A stretch of 64,000 nt of DNA. Origin: Neisseriaceae bacterium PsAf (lineage in GTDB: Bacteria > Pseudomonadota > Gammaproteobacteria > Burkholderiales > Neisseriaceae). The notes below the pieces were generated by a model. The model was not told the origin of the DNA. It saw nothing but the letters and a program-made list of their open reading frames with translations, and did no database searches. The stretch spans positions 1 to 64,000 of the forward strand of contig WNLJ01000010.1 of NCBI GenBank assembly GCA_017114885.1, written 5' to 3'. Shown here one piece after another: positions 55,657 to 64,000 of this stretch. Within the stretch, counting starts at the first letter, position 1. Each line of letters begins with the position of its first letter. Made by a program: the position numbers and the translations under genes.

Positions 55657-56424
55657 TCAACTTCCTTCATTTAATTGAAAAGAAATAGAAGCTGCTTGTA
55701 AAAATTCCTGTACTATTTTATTTTTGTTTTTAACAAAACTATCTGGTGTTCCATCAAAAATAATGCTTTTATCAGCTAACAGAATAACCTTGTCAGCCAG
55801 TGGCAATGATTCTTTAATATTATGAGTCACCATAATACTGGTCGCATTAATGTCTTGATTCGCTTTTCCTATTAATGTTGCAATTTTAACTAAAGTAATA
55901 GGATCTAACCCCGCAAAAGGCTCATCATACAATAATAAACTAGGATTTAAAGCAGTCGCTCTTGCTAGGGCAACTCTTTTAACCATACCACCGGATAACT
56001 CTGCAGGGTATAATTTTTCTGTTCCAACAAGATCTACCGAGAGTAATTTATTATTTACCATATTTTCAATATCCTTCTCAGACAGAGAAGTATGCTCTCT
56101 AATTGGAAAAGCAACGTTATCGTAAACATTCAAATCAGTAAATAGAGCGCCTTGTTGAAATAGATAGCCCATATTTTTACGGTGTTCATATAACTCTTGT
56201 TTTGAGAAATCTGTGATTGATTTCCCTTTAATCAATATTTCGCCTATCTTAGGAAAAATTTGACCAGATATTAACTTTAATAATGTTGTTTTGCCTGATC
56301 CTGATCCACCAATAATACAGACAAACTCACCTTCCCTGACAGCAAAGCTTATGTTATGCAATATTTCTTGCTTTGTATAAGAAAAAGTTACACTTTTAAA
56401 TTCAATATAGGGTGTTTGTACCAT
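55657..56424 (-). CDS. mlaF: Lipid transport ATP-binding protein MlaF
   Basis: ATPase of the Mla phospholipid transport system. Walker A GGSGSGKTTLLKL is near residue 38, the Q-loop YLFQQGALFTDLNVYDNVAFP is typical of MlaF, the signature is LSGGMVKRVALARA, Walker B LLLYDEPFAGLDP and the switch histidine is in MVTHNIKES. The 255-residue length is slightly shorter than the E. coli protein. pdxA ends seven bases upstream, so mla is tied to the lptD-surA-pdxA run. Confidence 0.95.
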   Translation of the reverse strand: MVQTPYIEFKSVTFSYTKQEILHNISFAVREGEFVCIIGGSGSGKTTLLKLISGQIFPKIGEILIKGKSITDFSKQELYEHRKNMGYLFQQGALFTDLNVYDNVAFPIREHTSLSEKDIENMVNNKLLSVDLVGTEKLYPAELSGGMVKRVALARATALNPSLLLYDEPFAGLDPITLVKIATLIGKANQDINATSIMVTHNIKESLPLADKVILLADKSIIFDGTPDSFVKNKNKIVQEFLQAASISFQLNEGS

Positions 56425-56431
56425 AAAATAC

Positions 56432-57400
56432 TCAAATCATTCGACTAGCCATATTAATGGCTTGAATTAAACTTCTAGCATTTACTTTCCCGTTCCCTGC
56501 TAACTCAAGAGCCGTGCCATGATCCACAGAAGTCCTTATGTATGGTAAACCCAATGTGATATTTACCGCTTTCTCAAAGGAGGCATATTTAATAACGGGC
56601 AACCCTTGATCATGGTACATTGTTAAAATGACATCATTATTCTCTATAAGTTCCTTTTGAAATACCGTATCCGCAGGATAGGGACCAGACACTAAAATAT
56701 TTTCATTTTTTAAATACTTTATGGCAGGGATAATAATCTCTAATTCTTCCATCCCAAGATAACCATTTTCTCCGGCATGAGGATTGAGGCCTGTAACCAA
56801 TATTTTCGGAGAAGCTATCTTAAATTTTTTCTTGAGTTCTTGGTTAATGATATGAACAACTTTTATAATTAATTCAGTAGTAATTGCTTTAGGTACTTGG
56901 CTTAAAGGTAAATGTGTAGTCGCCAAGGCGACATTTATTACCCCATCCGATAACATCATAACTACTTGATCAACACCGGCTCTGTTTTGAAAATATTCAG
57001 TATGACCAGTTAAAGAAACACCACTTTTGTTAATAATTCCTTTATGTACAGGACCTGTCACTATTCCCGCATAAGTTCCTTTTTCAACACCCTCTATTGC
57101 TTGGTCTAGAAGTGATAAAACATAGGCTGAGTTTTTAACATTTAATTGACCTGCAATAACTTTTTCTTGAACTGGTATGTGCTTAAAAGTAACATAGGGG
57201 TGCTTTTCATCAAAATATTGATGCAAAAATTCTTCTTGTTTAAGTTCTTTCGCTCTATCTTCCAAAGCCTCTATATCAACTAAAATCTCAATTGGGTAAT
57301 CAAAATTAGCCTCAAGAATACCCAAACAAATATCAAGCCCAATTCCTGCAGGCTCGCCACTTGTAACAGCTAAAGGAATTTGGGCTTGATTTTTTTTCAT
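56432..57400 (-). CDS. pdxA: 4-hydroxythreonine-4-phosphate dehydrogenase
   Basis: NAD-dependent enzyme of the DXP-dependent pyridoxal 5'-phosphate pathway. The opening PLAVTSGEPAGIGLDICL is the PdxA signature. The metal histidines are in SLTGHTEYF and GLNPHAGENGYLG, and in TMYHDQGLPVIKY. The 322-residue length is typical. It follows surA by 12 bases in the conserved lptD-surA-pdxA order. In E. coli ksgA comes next; here mlaF takes that place. Confidence 0.95.
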   Translation of the reverse strand: MKKNQAQIPLAVTSGEPAGIGLDICLGILEANFDYPIEILVDIEALEDRAKELKQEEFLHQYFDEKHPYVTFKHIPVQEKVIAGQLNVKNSAYVLSLLDQAIEGVEKGTYAGIVTGPVHKGIINKSGVSLTGHTEYFQNRAGVDQVVMMLSDGVINVALATTHLPLSQVPKAITTELIIKVVHIINQELKKKFKIASPKILVTGLNPHAGENGYLGMEELEIIIPAIKYLKNENILVSGPYPADTVFQKELIENNDVILTMYHDQGLPVIKYASFEKAVNITLGLPYIRTSVDHGTALELAGNGKVNARSLIQAINMASRMI

Positions 57401-57412
57401 GAAAATAAAATA

Positions 57413-58039
57413 CTAGTATGGTTTTTCTCTATATTCTATATAAGCTCTATTTTTCAAATCTTGTACAATGCTTGATAGAATCTCTTGTTGTTTTGCATTT
57501 TCAATAAAGTTCCTAGCATCTTGTTTATTTTGTTCCGTTGCGGGCATTTTGTTTTGATTTAACAAAGCTTCTATTTCAGCTTCCGTCACTTCAATTTGAC
57601 CTTGAGAAACTTCCTTTGCTAGAGCATCAACCATTAAATTATCTTTAACAGTAGCTCTCAACATTGATTTAGGAACGCCTTCTCTTGCAATTGCTTTATA
57701 AAATTGCTCTGATGTTAGCTTATTAGAAGCAGCTATTTTCTCAACTTCTGCATCAATTTCTTTTTCTGAAATTTTAATCTGCATATTTTCTGCCGCTTGT
57801 TTTAATAATCTTTGCTGAATTAGATTATCGATGGCTACCTGTTTTACATCTATTTTCTTAAGTTCTGATTTTGGAACCTGTGCTCTAATTTGGTTACTGA
57901 TATCGTTAATATCTCTTTGGGTGATAACGTCCTGATTAACAACCACCACGATTTGATCAACCCATTGTACAGGCGCTGCATTCGCGCTCAACAACCCAAA
58001 ACCCAACAGTACAGCACTTAACCACTTTCTTAAACTCAT
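57413..58039 (-). CDS. surA: SurA-type periplasmic chaperone lacking both parvulin domains
   Basis: Outer-membrane-protein chaperone by family and position (lptD-surA-pdxA). The signal peptide ends GLLSANAAPV. The SurA N-domain is well conserved: VDQIVVVVNQDVITQRDINDISNQIRAQVP, then IDNLIQQRLLKQAAENMQIKISEKEIDAEVEKIA. After EVTEAEIEALLNQNKMPATEQ the sequence passes straight to the C-terminal helix and strand NFIENAKQQEILSSIVQDLKNRAYIEYR, which in full-length SurA follows two parvulin domains. At 208 residues it is less than half the usual 430. The frame is intact, so this looks like a clean domain loss. The start ATG is five bases inside the lptD end; the AGAGG ribosome-binding site is about 12 bases away. 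Confidence 0.88.
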   Translation of the reverse strand: MSLRKWLSAVLLGFGLLSANAAPVQWVDQIVVVVNQDVITQRDINDISNQIRAQVPKSELKKIDVKQVAIDNLIQQRLLKQAAENMQIKISEKEIDAEVEKIAASNKLTSEQFYKAIAREGVPKSMLRATVKDNLMVDALAKEVSQGQIEVTEAEIEALLNQNKMPATEQNKQDARNFIENAKQQEILSSIVQDLKNRAYIEYREKPY

Positions 58040-58043
58040 ATTA

Positions 58044-60428
58044 TTATTTAACCTCTCTTTTAGGACGATAACCTGGTATAGAGCGATACAGTTCATCAAA
58101 TGGATTCACTCCCAAACCGCCTAAACCTCTCAAATTCAACTGAAAAAATACCGCATTTTTTCGCTTATCATATTCTGTCACATATGTTTGAAATACTGTG
58201 TTTACTCCCCAACATTGACATTCACTAATGTACTCGATTCCTGCCAATGCCTCCAATAATTTTTTATCAGACAAAGAATAATTATACCTACCTACAATCG
58301 AATACCTATCAGCAATTGGCCACTGAAATAAAAAATCAACTTGCTCAAACTTCTCGTCACTTCGATTAATCCAAGGACTATTTTTGTCGTATTTATAACG
58401 CAAATTCACCAATTTACCAAATTCTGGGTTGTATCTTAACCCTACCATATAACGATTATCCGTTTTACGATTACCATTAAAATACAAATCCGCTTGCAAG
58501 GAGATTTTATCAGTAATTTGCCCTTGAGCAAACAATAATGTATCAGAATTATTCTTTCTGTCTTTATCTACCACCTCATCATCTAAACTCACATTATCTT
58601 TTCTAAAATAGATTCGTTGCCCTATTCCTGCTCTAAACAACTCAACCCCATTATGTTGACTGTAAAACCTTGTCATTAAACTATAAGACAAATTATTTGC
58701 AGAATTCACTCTATCATAGCCTGTAAATCTGTTTTCTCTAAACAAGCTAGAAAAAGTTGTATCTACCTCTTCACTATCAAAGTTAGGCAAATCATTTTGT
58801 TCTTTTCTTGGGATATAGGTATAAAAAAGCCTAGGTTCAAGGGCTTGCACAAAATTACTTCCTTTAAACGTCCACGGTCTTTCAAAAATTAAACCTGTAT
58901 CCATACTAAAGATAGGCAATACCCTCGAAAAGTTCCTTTTAGATAAATTAATTCTGGTTCCATCTTCATCTGCTCGCCAATAATTATCTAATTGATAATA
59001 AGTAGCATGCAATCCAAATCTAGGTCTGAAGAATCCCCATTCATTAGAAAAATCCCATGTTACCCGAGGATAAAATAAACTTCTCACTCCCGTTTGCTTG
59101 GTACGATGATCAAAGTTACTCACTTGAGTCAACACATCTACTTCTGCTGCATTTCCTAGTAATCGAGACCATCTTAAAGTCAATTGAGGTTCTAGACGAT
59201 ACGGTTCATCAATAGTTCCACCAGAGTTTTGCAATGTTTGATAATTTTGTACCGTTAAAAATGCAGAAAATGGCCCCCCAAAAAATTGATCATTGTACGA
59301 TAACCATAATTGTCGATTTAAATTATTATTTTCTGCAGATGCAGTTCTACTGCCAAAATCTTTAAAATAATAATTATCAGATACTTGGTTATAATCAATT
59401 CCTAACGATATTTTTGGCGTCAAATTTTGAAAATGCTGAAAACTAACTGCGTAACGATTGCTTTTATCCAAATCTTTTTTGGCAACTCTATCACTAGGCA
59501 GAAAACTTGCTGAAATTTTACCCAAGAAATTAAGAGATAAATACCTAAATTCGCCATCAACACCCATCCCCCTTTTCGTATATAGATGAGGTGTTATGGT
59601 CATATCATAATTGGGCGCTAGGTTAAAATAATAGGGCAAACCAAGTTCTAAGCCATTTCCAGACTTGATTCCTGCAATAGGACTTAAAAAACCACTCTTG
59701 CGATTACCATTTAACGGAAAATCAAACCATGGAACAGTAACCAAAGGTACCCCTTTAAAAACAAATTTAGTCTTTTTCGCAACCCCTATATTCCGATCAT
59801 AGTCTACATTAATTTCTTTTGCCTCTATATACCAACTATCATCCCCAGGATTACAAGTATTAACGCGTGCATTTTGTAAGCGATAGAAATTTGTTTGTAG
59901 AATTTCTAATTTTTTCCCTTCTCCTTGCAGTGGAATTTTGTTTCCTTGGCTACTGAACTTAAAGTCATGCATATTGCCTAGTTTGGTGTTTAAATCATAC
60001 TCCAAACTTCGTCCACTCAAAATATTACTACTGTCTTTTAATTTAAAAGGATCTGAAGTAGAAAGTCTATTATTTTTATACAGTACTTTATTGGCGTTTA
60101 AAACTTGCTCTTCATGTTCAACAATAACATTACCCTCAACCAGAGCCTCTTCTGAGCCTTTTCCTTCAACTTTTTTGTCAAAAGTTAAACGCACCCCTCC
60201 ATTATCAGGCACTGGTTCTTGACTGGTTTCAATAGGTTCAATAGGCTCAAACTTCCCACTGGTAGAGGAACAAGTATTTTTGATTAGCAACTCATCTTTT
60301 GTGACAACCTCTTTACTAGAGTTCTTCTTATCAGGAGCGTCACTTAAAGAATCTGCCAAACCAATATTAAAGCATAAACCAATTTGAGCTAATGATAACT
60401 GCAACACAATCTTTTTTATTCGAAACAA
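58044..60428 (-). CDS. lptD: LPS assembly outer-membrane protein LptD
   Basis: Beta-barrel that inserts lipopolysaccharide into the outer leaflet with LptE. A signal peptide occupies residues 1-25 (IVLQLSLAQIGLCFNIGLAD). The N-terminal OstA jellyroll (about 75-205) contains VEGNVIVEHEEQVLNANKVLYKNN. The barrel follows with VPWFDFPLNGNRKSGFLSPIAGIKSGNGLELGLPYYFNLAPNYDMTITPHL, the best LptD signature. Cysteines for the inter-domain disulfides are visible near the N-terminus (NTCSS) and in EYISECQCWGVNT. The start is a TTG at 60428 with AAGGG seven bases upstream. The 794-residue length is normal. It is divergent from amgK. Confidence 0.95.
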   Translation of the reverse strand: MFRIKKIVLQLSLAQIGLCFNIGLADSLSDAPDKKNSSKEVVTKDELLIKNTCSSTSGKFEPIEPIETSQEPVPDNGGVRLTFDKKVEGKGSEEALVEGNVIVEHEEQVLNANKVLYKNNRLSTSDPFKLKDSSNILSGRSLEYDLNTKLGNMHDFKFSSQGNKIPLQGEGKKLEILQTNFYRLQNARVNTCNPGDDSWYIEAKEINVDYDRNIGVAKKTKFVFKGVPLVTVPWFDFPLNGNRKSGFLSPIAGIKSGNGLELGLPYYFNLAPNYDMTITPHLYTKRGMGVDGEFRYLSLNFLGKISASFLPSDRVAKKDLDKSNRYAVSFQHFQNLTPKISLGIDYNQVSDNYYFKDFGSRTASAENNNLNRQLWLSYNDQFFGGPFSAFLTVQNYQTLQNSGGTIDEPYRLEPQLTLRWSRLLGNAAEVDVLTQVSNFDHRTKQTGVRSLFYPRVTWDFSNEWGFFRPRFGLHATYYQLDNYWRADEDGTRINLSKRNFSRVLPIFSMDTGLIFERPWTFKGSNFVQALEPRLFYTYIPRKEQNDLPNFDSEEVDTTFSSLFRENRFTGYDRVNSANNLSYSLMTRFYSQHNGVELFRAGIGQRIYFRKDNVSLDDEVVDKDRKNNSDTLLFAQGQITDKISLQADLYFNGNRKTDNRYMVGLRYNPEFGKLVNLRYKYDKNSPWINRSDEKFEQVDFLFQWPIADRYSIVGRYNYSLSDKKLLEALAGIEYISECQCWGVNTVFQTYVTEYDKRKNAVFFQLNLRGLGGLGVNPFDELYRSIPGYRPKREVK

Positions 60429-60496
60429 AATTATACCCTTTTGGACAAATGAGTTAGAATAGTGCCTATTTTAACCTGAATTACTATAAAAATAAT

Positions 60497-61507
60497 ATGC
60501 AACGTGAAAATAATTTAATGAATTGGGTTCAAACGCTTTATCCCAAGCAATCTTTTCAAATAAAATTTGCTGCTGCTGACGCAGATCATCGAAAATATTA
60601 TAGAGCTATTTTTGAAGATAATTCGTCTATCATTTTGATGGATGCTCCCCCTGAAAAAGTTAATATAGATCCTTATATTTATGTACAAAACCTATTTCAA
60701 GCCATACAAGTGCCTGAAATATACCATATCAACCAAGAAGATGGTTTTATGGCATTACAGGACTTTGGCGATGATTCATTCATTAACTTAATGTTAAATA
60801 ACGACTCTCGTGAATTGCATAGAGAATTGTTACTTAAAGCAGTTTCAGAGTTGATTAAATTACAACAAATCTCTCAAGAAAATAAACTGCCTATTTATTC
60901 TAAAGAAAAACTGAATGAAGAAATGGATTTATTTGTCACCTGGTGTATTCCTAAATATTACCACTGTGAACTGGATAAAAAACAAACTGATATCTGGCAA
61001 CAAGCTAAAGATAAACTGCTATCTGAAATTTTAAATCATGCTAATGTATACGTACATAGAGATTACATTATCAGAAATCTTATGTTATTACCCGATCAAT
61101 CAGTGGGCGTCATTGATTTTCAAGACGCTGTTTGGGGAAGTATTTGCTATGATATTGTATCTCTCACACGAGATGCTTTTATTTCTTGGGATGAAGAATT
61201 CACTTTGGACATAGTAATACGTTACTGGCAACAAGCTAAAGAAAAAAACCTACCTGTTCATCCTTCTTTTGACGATTTCTATAAAAGTTATGAGTGGATG
61301 GGTATTCAAAGACATCTTAAGGTTGCTGGCATTTTTACTCGTTTAAAATATAGAGACAATAAAGATAAATATATTTCAGAAGTTCCTAGATTTATCCAAT
61401 ATCTGAAACAAACTACCCGTCGTTACTCTGAATTACATCCACTCTATCGACTAATAGTGGAGTTAACAGGTGAAGATAAAGAATTGCAGCAAGGATTTAG
61501 CTTTTAA
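60497..61507 (+). CDS. amgK: N-acetylmuramate/N-acetylglucosamine kinase AmgK
   Basis: Cytoplasmic sugar kinase of the peptidoglycan recycling route that bypasses de novo UDP-MurNAc synthesis. It has the aminoglycoside phosphotransferase fold: AAADADHRKYYRAIFEDNSSIILMDAPPEK near residue 24, the catalytic loop VYVHRDYIIRNLM near 190, and the metal motif VGVIDFQDAVWGSICYDIVSL. At 336 residues it fits AmgK. It is divergent from lptD, the same neighbourhood as in Pseudomonas, but the expected partner gene murU is not next; a patatin gene whose start overlaps the amgK stop follows. Confidence 0.88.
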   Translation: MQRENNLMNWVQTLYPKQSFQIKFAAADADHRKYYRAIFEDNSSIILMDAPPEKVNIDPYIYVQNLFQAIQVPEIYHINQEDGFMALQDFGDDSFINLMLNNDSRELHRELLLKAVSELIKLQQISQENKLPIYSKEKLNEEMDLFVTWCIPKYYHCELDKKQTDIWQQAKDKLLSEILNHANVYVHRDYIIRNLMLLPDQSVGVIDFQDAVWGSICYDIVSLTRDAFISWDEEFTLDIVIRYWQQAKEKNLPVHPSFDDFYKSYEWMGIQRHLKVAGIFTRLKYRDNKDKYISEVPRFIQYLKQTTRRYSELHPLYRLIVELTGEDKELQQGFSF

Positions 61508-61537
61508 TGAAATTAAATCAATTATCTTTTTATTTTA

Positions 61538-62392
61538 TTGTTTACAAGTTGTCAAAAAACGATTCCCTTCGACGAGAAAGCACCACCACCTAAGATTGCT
61601 TTAGCCCTTGGTGGCGGTGGGTTTAAGGGTTTCGCACACATTGGTGTTCTAAAAGTCCTAGAAGAAAATCAAATTCCAATTGATATAATAACAGGTACTA
61701 GTGCAGGTTCTGTAGTCGGTAGTCTTTATGCCTCAGGCATGTCGATTGATGAACTTGAAAATCAAGCTAAAAAATTTTCGCCCTTGAAAATTATCGATTT
61801 ATCTCTCTCTGGCAATGGTGGCTATATTAAAGGAGAAAAAATACAACGCTTAATTAATCAAGCTGTTCACTTTAAATCGATAGAAGAATTCCCCTACTCA
61901 TTTGCAGCCGTTGCAACTGAAAAAAGTACCGATCACGCTGTTATTTTTAAGCAAGGTAATCCAGGACTCGTTGTTCGGGCTTCTTCTAGTATTCCCTTTA
62001 TTTTTCAACCCACCTTAATTGATGGGAAGTACTATATTGATGGAGGGTTATCCTCTCCTGTTCCTGTCCGAGCTGCTAAAGAATTAGGCGCAGATATTGT
62101 AATTGCCATCGATATTTCTGCTGGCGCTCAAGGTCAAGATAACCAAGTCAACACAATAAATGATATCGAACAAACCTTAGAGATGGTCGATCAAAAAGCA
62201 CTTAATAAAGAACTACAACAGGCGGATATTATTATTCGACCAAAACTTGAAAATATTAGTGTTATTAGTGGTATATTAAACATTGAAGAAGCAATTAAAG
62301 CTGGAGAAAATGCGACAAAAAAAATGCTGCCCACTATTAAACTCCTTTTAAAACAAAAAAATCTCAATTCCCTCGGAGATAAGAATGATTGA
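61538..62392 (+). CDS. Patatin-like phospholipase, signal peptide frameshifted
   Basis: Serine esterase with a Ser-Asp dyad of the RssA/patatin group. The oxyanion motif [15 protein letters not shown] is near residue 25, the nucleophile in GTSAGSVVG near 54 and the aspartate in DGGLSSPVP near 170. The continuous frame can only start at a TTG (61538), beginning [10 protein letters not shown] better gene start is the ATG at 61507, overlapping the amgK stop. Deleting one T from the T5 run at 61527-61531 gives [16 protein letters not shown], a lipoprotein signal with the cysteine in place. So the gene probably encodes an outer- or inner-membrane lipoprotein, broken here by one base, slippage-controlled, or misread. 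It overlaps hemA by eight bases. Confidence 0.85.
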   Translation: MFTSCQKTIPFDEKAPPPKIALALGGGGFKGFAHIGVLKVLEENQIPIDIITGTSAGSVVGSLYASGMSIDELENQAKKFSPLKIIDLSLSGNGGYIKGEKIQRLINQAVHFKSIEEFPYSFAAVATEKSTDHAVIFKQGNPGLVVRASSSIPFIFQPTLIDGKYYIDGGLSSPVPVRAAKELGADIVIAIDISAGAQGQDNQVNTINDIEQTLEMVDQKALNKELQQADIIIRPKLENISVISGILNIEEAIKAGENATKKMLPTIKLLLKQKNLNSLGDKND

Positions 62393-63572
62393 TATAACCC
62401 CTTTTGAAACCACTATTAACAACCTTAAAAAAGCTGGAAAATATCGTGTTTTTAATGATATTTTACGAGAAAACGGGCAATTCCCTTATGCTTTATGGTA
62501 TGGAGAATATGGGGTTAAAACCATTGTTAACTGGTGTTCTAATGATTACCTTGGCATGGGTCAAAATAAAATTGTCTTAGATGCTATGCGTACTGCTTTA
62601 GATAAAACAGGCGCTGGTGCGGGGGGAACAAGAAATATTAGCGGTACAACCCATTACCATATTATTCTCGAGCATGAATTAGCTAGTTTGCATAAGAAAC
62701 CAGCTGCTCTGCTCTACTCCAGTGCCTATGTAGCCAATGAATGGACAATTATTGCTTTGAGTAAAATTATTCCTAATATTCACTTTATTAGTGATCAAAA
62801 GAATCATAACAGTATTATCGTCGGTATTAGTTATAGCCGAAAACCGAAAACAATATTCCAAAATAATAACTTAAAAGAATTAGAACAAATTTTTCAGACA
62901 GTAAAAGCTAATAATGAAATTCCATGCATTATTTTTGAATCTGTGTACTCTATGGACGGTGATGTTAGTCGTATTCAGGAAATTTGTGATCTAGCTGATA
63001 AATATCAAGCCATCACTTATATAGATGAAGTACACGCCGTTGGCTTATACGGTAAAGAAGGTGCGGGAAAACTTGAAGAATTAGGCTTACAAGATAGGGT
63101 TGATATTGTTAACGGAACGTTAGGTAAAGCATTTGGTGTGCAAGGGGGCTATATTGCCACTGATGCCACTGTCATTGATGCTATTCGTTCTATTGCTGCT
63201 GGCTTTATTTTTACAACCAGTTTAAGTCCTATTACCTGTGCAGGAGCCTTCTCTGCAATTAAATACCTAAGAAAAAACCCAGAGTTAAGAGAAAAACATC
63301 AAGAACGAGCCACCCTACTAAAAAATAAATTGAAAGCAGCTGGTGTTAATATCATGCCCAGCACCACTCATATCGTTCCTGTTCTTATTGGGAATGCCGA
63401 AAAAGCCAAATCAATTAGTGACCAATTATTAACGGACTATGGGATTTATGTACAGGCGATTAACTACCCGACTGTAGCTATAGGCACAGAGCGTCTGAGA
63501 TTTGCGCCAACACCTTATCACACCAATCAAATGATAGATGATTTAGTGGACGCTCTTACTGATTTACTTTGA
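62385..63572 (+). CDS. hemA: 5-aminolevulinate synthase (C4 haem pathway)
   Basis: PLP enzyme that condenses glycine with succinyl-CoA to 5-aminolevulinate, the first committed haem precursor. The ALAS-specific N-terminal [19 protein letters not shown] and [14 protein letters not shown], the glycine-rich [17 protein letters not shown], the cofactor aspartate motif [17 protein letters not shown] and the Schiff-base lysine in [14 protein letters not shown] (near residue 245) place it with ALA synthase rather than BioF or KBL. At 395 residues it is close to alphaproteobacterial HemA. Betaproteobacteria normally make ALA by the C5 route, so transfer is likely. No PLP or haem neighbour is adjacent; it overlaps the patatin gene by eight bases and the convergent TolC gene by nine. 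Confidence 0.9.
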   Translation: MIDITPFETTINNLKKAGKYRVFNDILRENGQFPYALWYGEYGVKTIVNWCSNDYLGMGQNKIVLDAMRTALDKTGAGAGGTRNISGTTHYHIILEHELASLHKKPAALLYSSAYVANEWTIIALSKIIPNIHFISDQKNHNSIIVGISYSRKPKTIFQNNNLKELEQIFQTVKANNEIPCIIFESVYSMDGDVSRIQEICDLADKYQAITYIDEVHAVGLYGKEGAGKLEELGLQDRVDIVNGTLGKAFGVQGGYIATDATVIDAIRSIAAGFIFTTSLSPITCAGAFSAIKYLRKNPELREKHQERATLLKNKLKAAGVNIMPSTTHIVPVLIGNAEKAKSISDQLLTDYGIYVQAINYPTVAIGTERLRFAPTPYHTNQMIDDLVDALTDLL

Positions 63573-64000
63573 GGTGGTTTCTTGATTTACGTTTTGAGTC
63601 TCTTTTTTCCAACCGCCACCTAATGCTTGATAGAGTAATATAGTAGCTCTCGCTGAATTTAATTTTTGTCGAATGGTTTCTTCTCTCGCCTTTAAATAAT
63701 CTAAATAGTTAAGAGGAATCTTTTCATAGGTTATTTCACCATAACGAAAAAGCTTACTACTATCATTAGATCGCTTTAATAAAATATTCTCTGTCTTAGT
63801 TAGGTGTTGCGTATTTTTTTCATACGCCACTCTCCAACGATAAGCTGTATCAACTTCTTTTAAAGCACCCAATAAGGCATCATCATAATCATATAGTGCT
63901 TTCTGTAAGATAGCTTCATTTGCTTTGATATTAGCTCTAATTTTACCTGCTGTAAAAATAGGTAAATTGACGCCTACATCAAATAAAGGCCCTGAAAAAG
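63564..64000 (-). CDS. RND efflux outer-membrane channel, NodT/TolC family (C-terminal part)
   Basis: The 3' end of a longer gene that runs off the right edge of the window. The 145 visible codons are helical TolC-fold sequence: [27 protein letters not shown], then [22 protein letters not shown] and a C-terminal [10 protein letters not shown], which is the typical ending of NodT/OprM/MtrE-type channels. Such proteins join a membrane-fusion protein and an RND pump to expel drugs or fatty acids; those genes would be to the right. It overlaps the convergent hemA by nine bases. Confidence 0.9.
   Translation of the reverse strand, partial: FSGPLFDVGVNLPIFTAGKIRANIKANEAILQKALYDYDDALLGALKEVDTAYRWRVAYEKNTQHLTKTENILLKRSNDSSKLFRYGEITYEKIPLNYLDYLKAREETIRQKLNSARATILLYQALGGGWKKETQNVNQETTSK

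Noticed and set aside
60430-60435. A perfect TATAAT on the minus strand, two bases before the lptD start
   Set aside because: It lies between the AAGGG ribosome-binding site and the TTG start, so it cannot be the promoter of a normally led lptD mRNA; chance in AT-rich DNA.

Overview
The window reads as a chromosomal stretch of a low-G+C (about one third by eye) Gram-negative bacterium of the Betaproteobacteria, most likely a member of or close to the Neisseriaceae. Supporting signs are an RmpM-type OmpA-family protein, sspA-sspB, the run TPR gene-lolB-ispE-tRNA-Gln-prs-rplY, cyaY/lptM/lysA, separate pyrB and pyrI genes, and a divergent ppsR/ppsA pair. No classical neisserial DNA uptake repeats were noticed at the terminators, so genus is left open.

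Layout. 1-431: the 5' edge of a minus-strand gene preceded by a possible 20-codon lipoprotein ORF. 432-6840: oxyR, the ilvB-ilvH-ilvC branched-chain operon, sspA-sspB and a NIF3 protein. 6931-10613: periplasmic GDPD (glpQ), bioB, yaaA and rmpM. 11185-16275: TPR-lolB-ispE-tRNA-Gln, then prs-rplY. 16462-20620: a more accessory, partly decayed segment with a GDSL esterase autotransporter, an HxlR regulator, a frameshifted VOC gene and a degenerate IS30-family transposase. 20620-32671: purB, lpxH, a probable small RNA, mrp, lysS, ppsR/ppsA, an exported PPC-domain protein, a VanZ-like protein and pyrBI. 32675-40104: parE, rppH, gluQ, tsaB-rimI-(UDG/psi-like gene), ppiD, hupB. 40287-50037: lon, a 2-Cys peroxiredoxin, pepN, cyaY, lptM, lysA, an ABC-2 exporter and a BolA protein. 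50041-53507: aroG, a site-2 protease, an RNase AM-like PHP protein, a thioesterase and an unknown protein. 53737-60428: an envelope operon lptD-surA-pdxA-mlaFEDC. 60497-64000: amgK, a patatin-like phospholipase, a 5-aminolevulinate synthase and the end of a TolC/NodT-family outer-membrane channel.

How it fits together. Much of the window concerns the outer membrane: LPS export (LptD), OMP chaperoning (SurA, PpiD), lipoprotein insertion (LolB), phospholipid traffic (MlaFEDC), lipid A (LpxH) and cell-wall recycling (AmgK). The rest is mostly core metabolism and information processing. The most interesting items are (i) an about 93-nt candidate sRNA at 24060-24152 with three stem-loops and two UCUCCU anti-Shine-Dalgarno motifs; (ii) a SurA that has lost both parvulin domains; (iii) an ALA synthase (C4 haem route) in a lineage expected to use the C5 route; (iv) terminator-like hairpins whose U-tracts abut the next gene's ribosome-binding site; and (v) homopolymer-associated frame changes in three genes. 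No CRISPR array, prophage or obvious defence system was seen.
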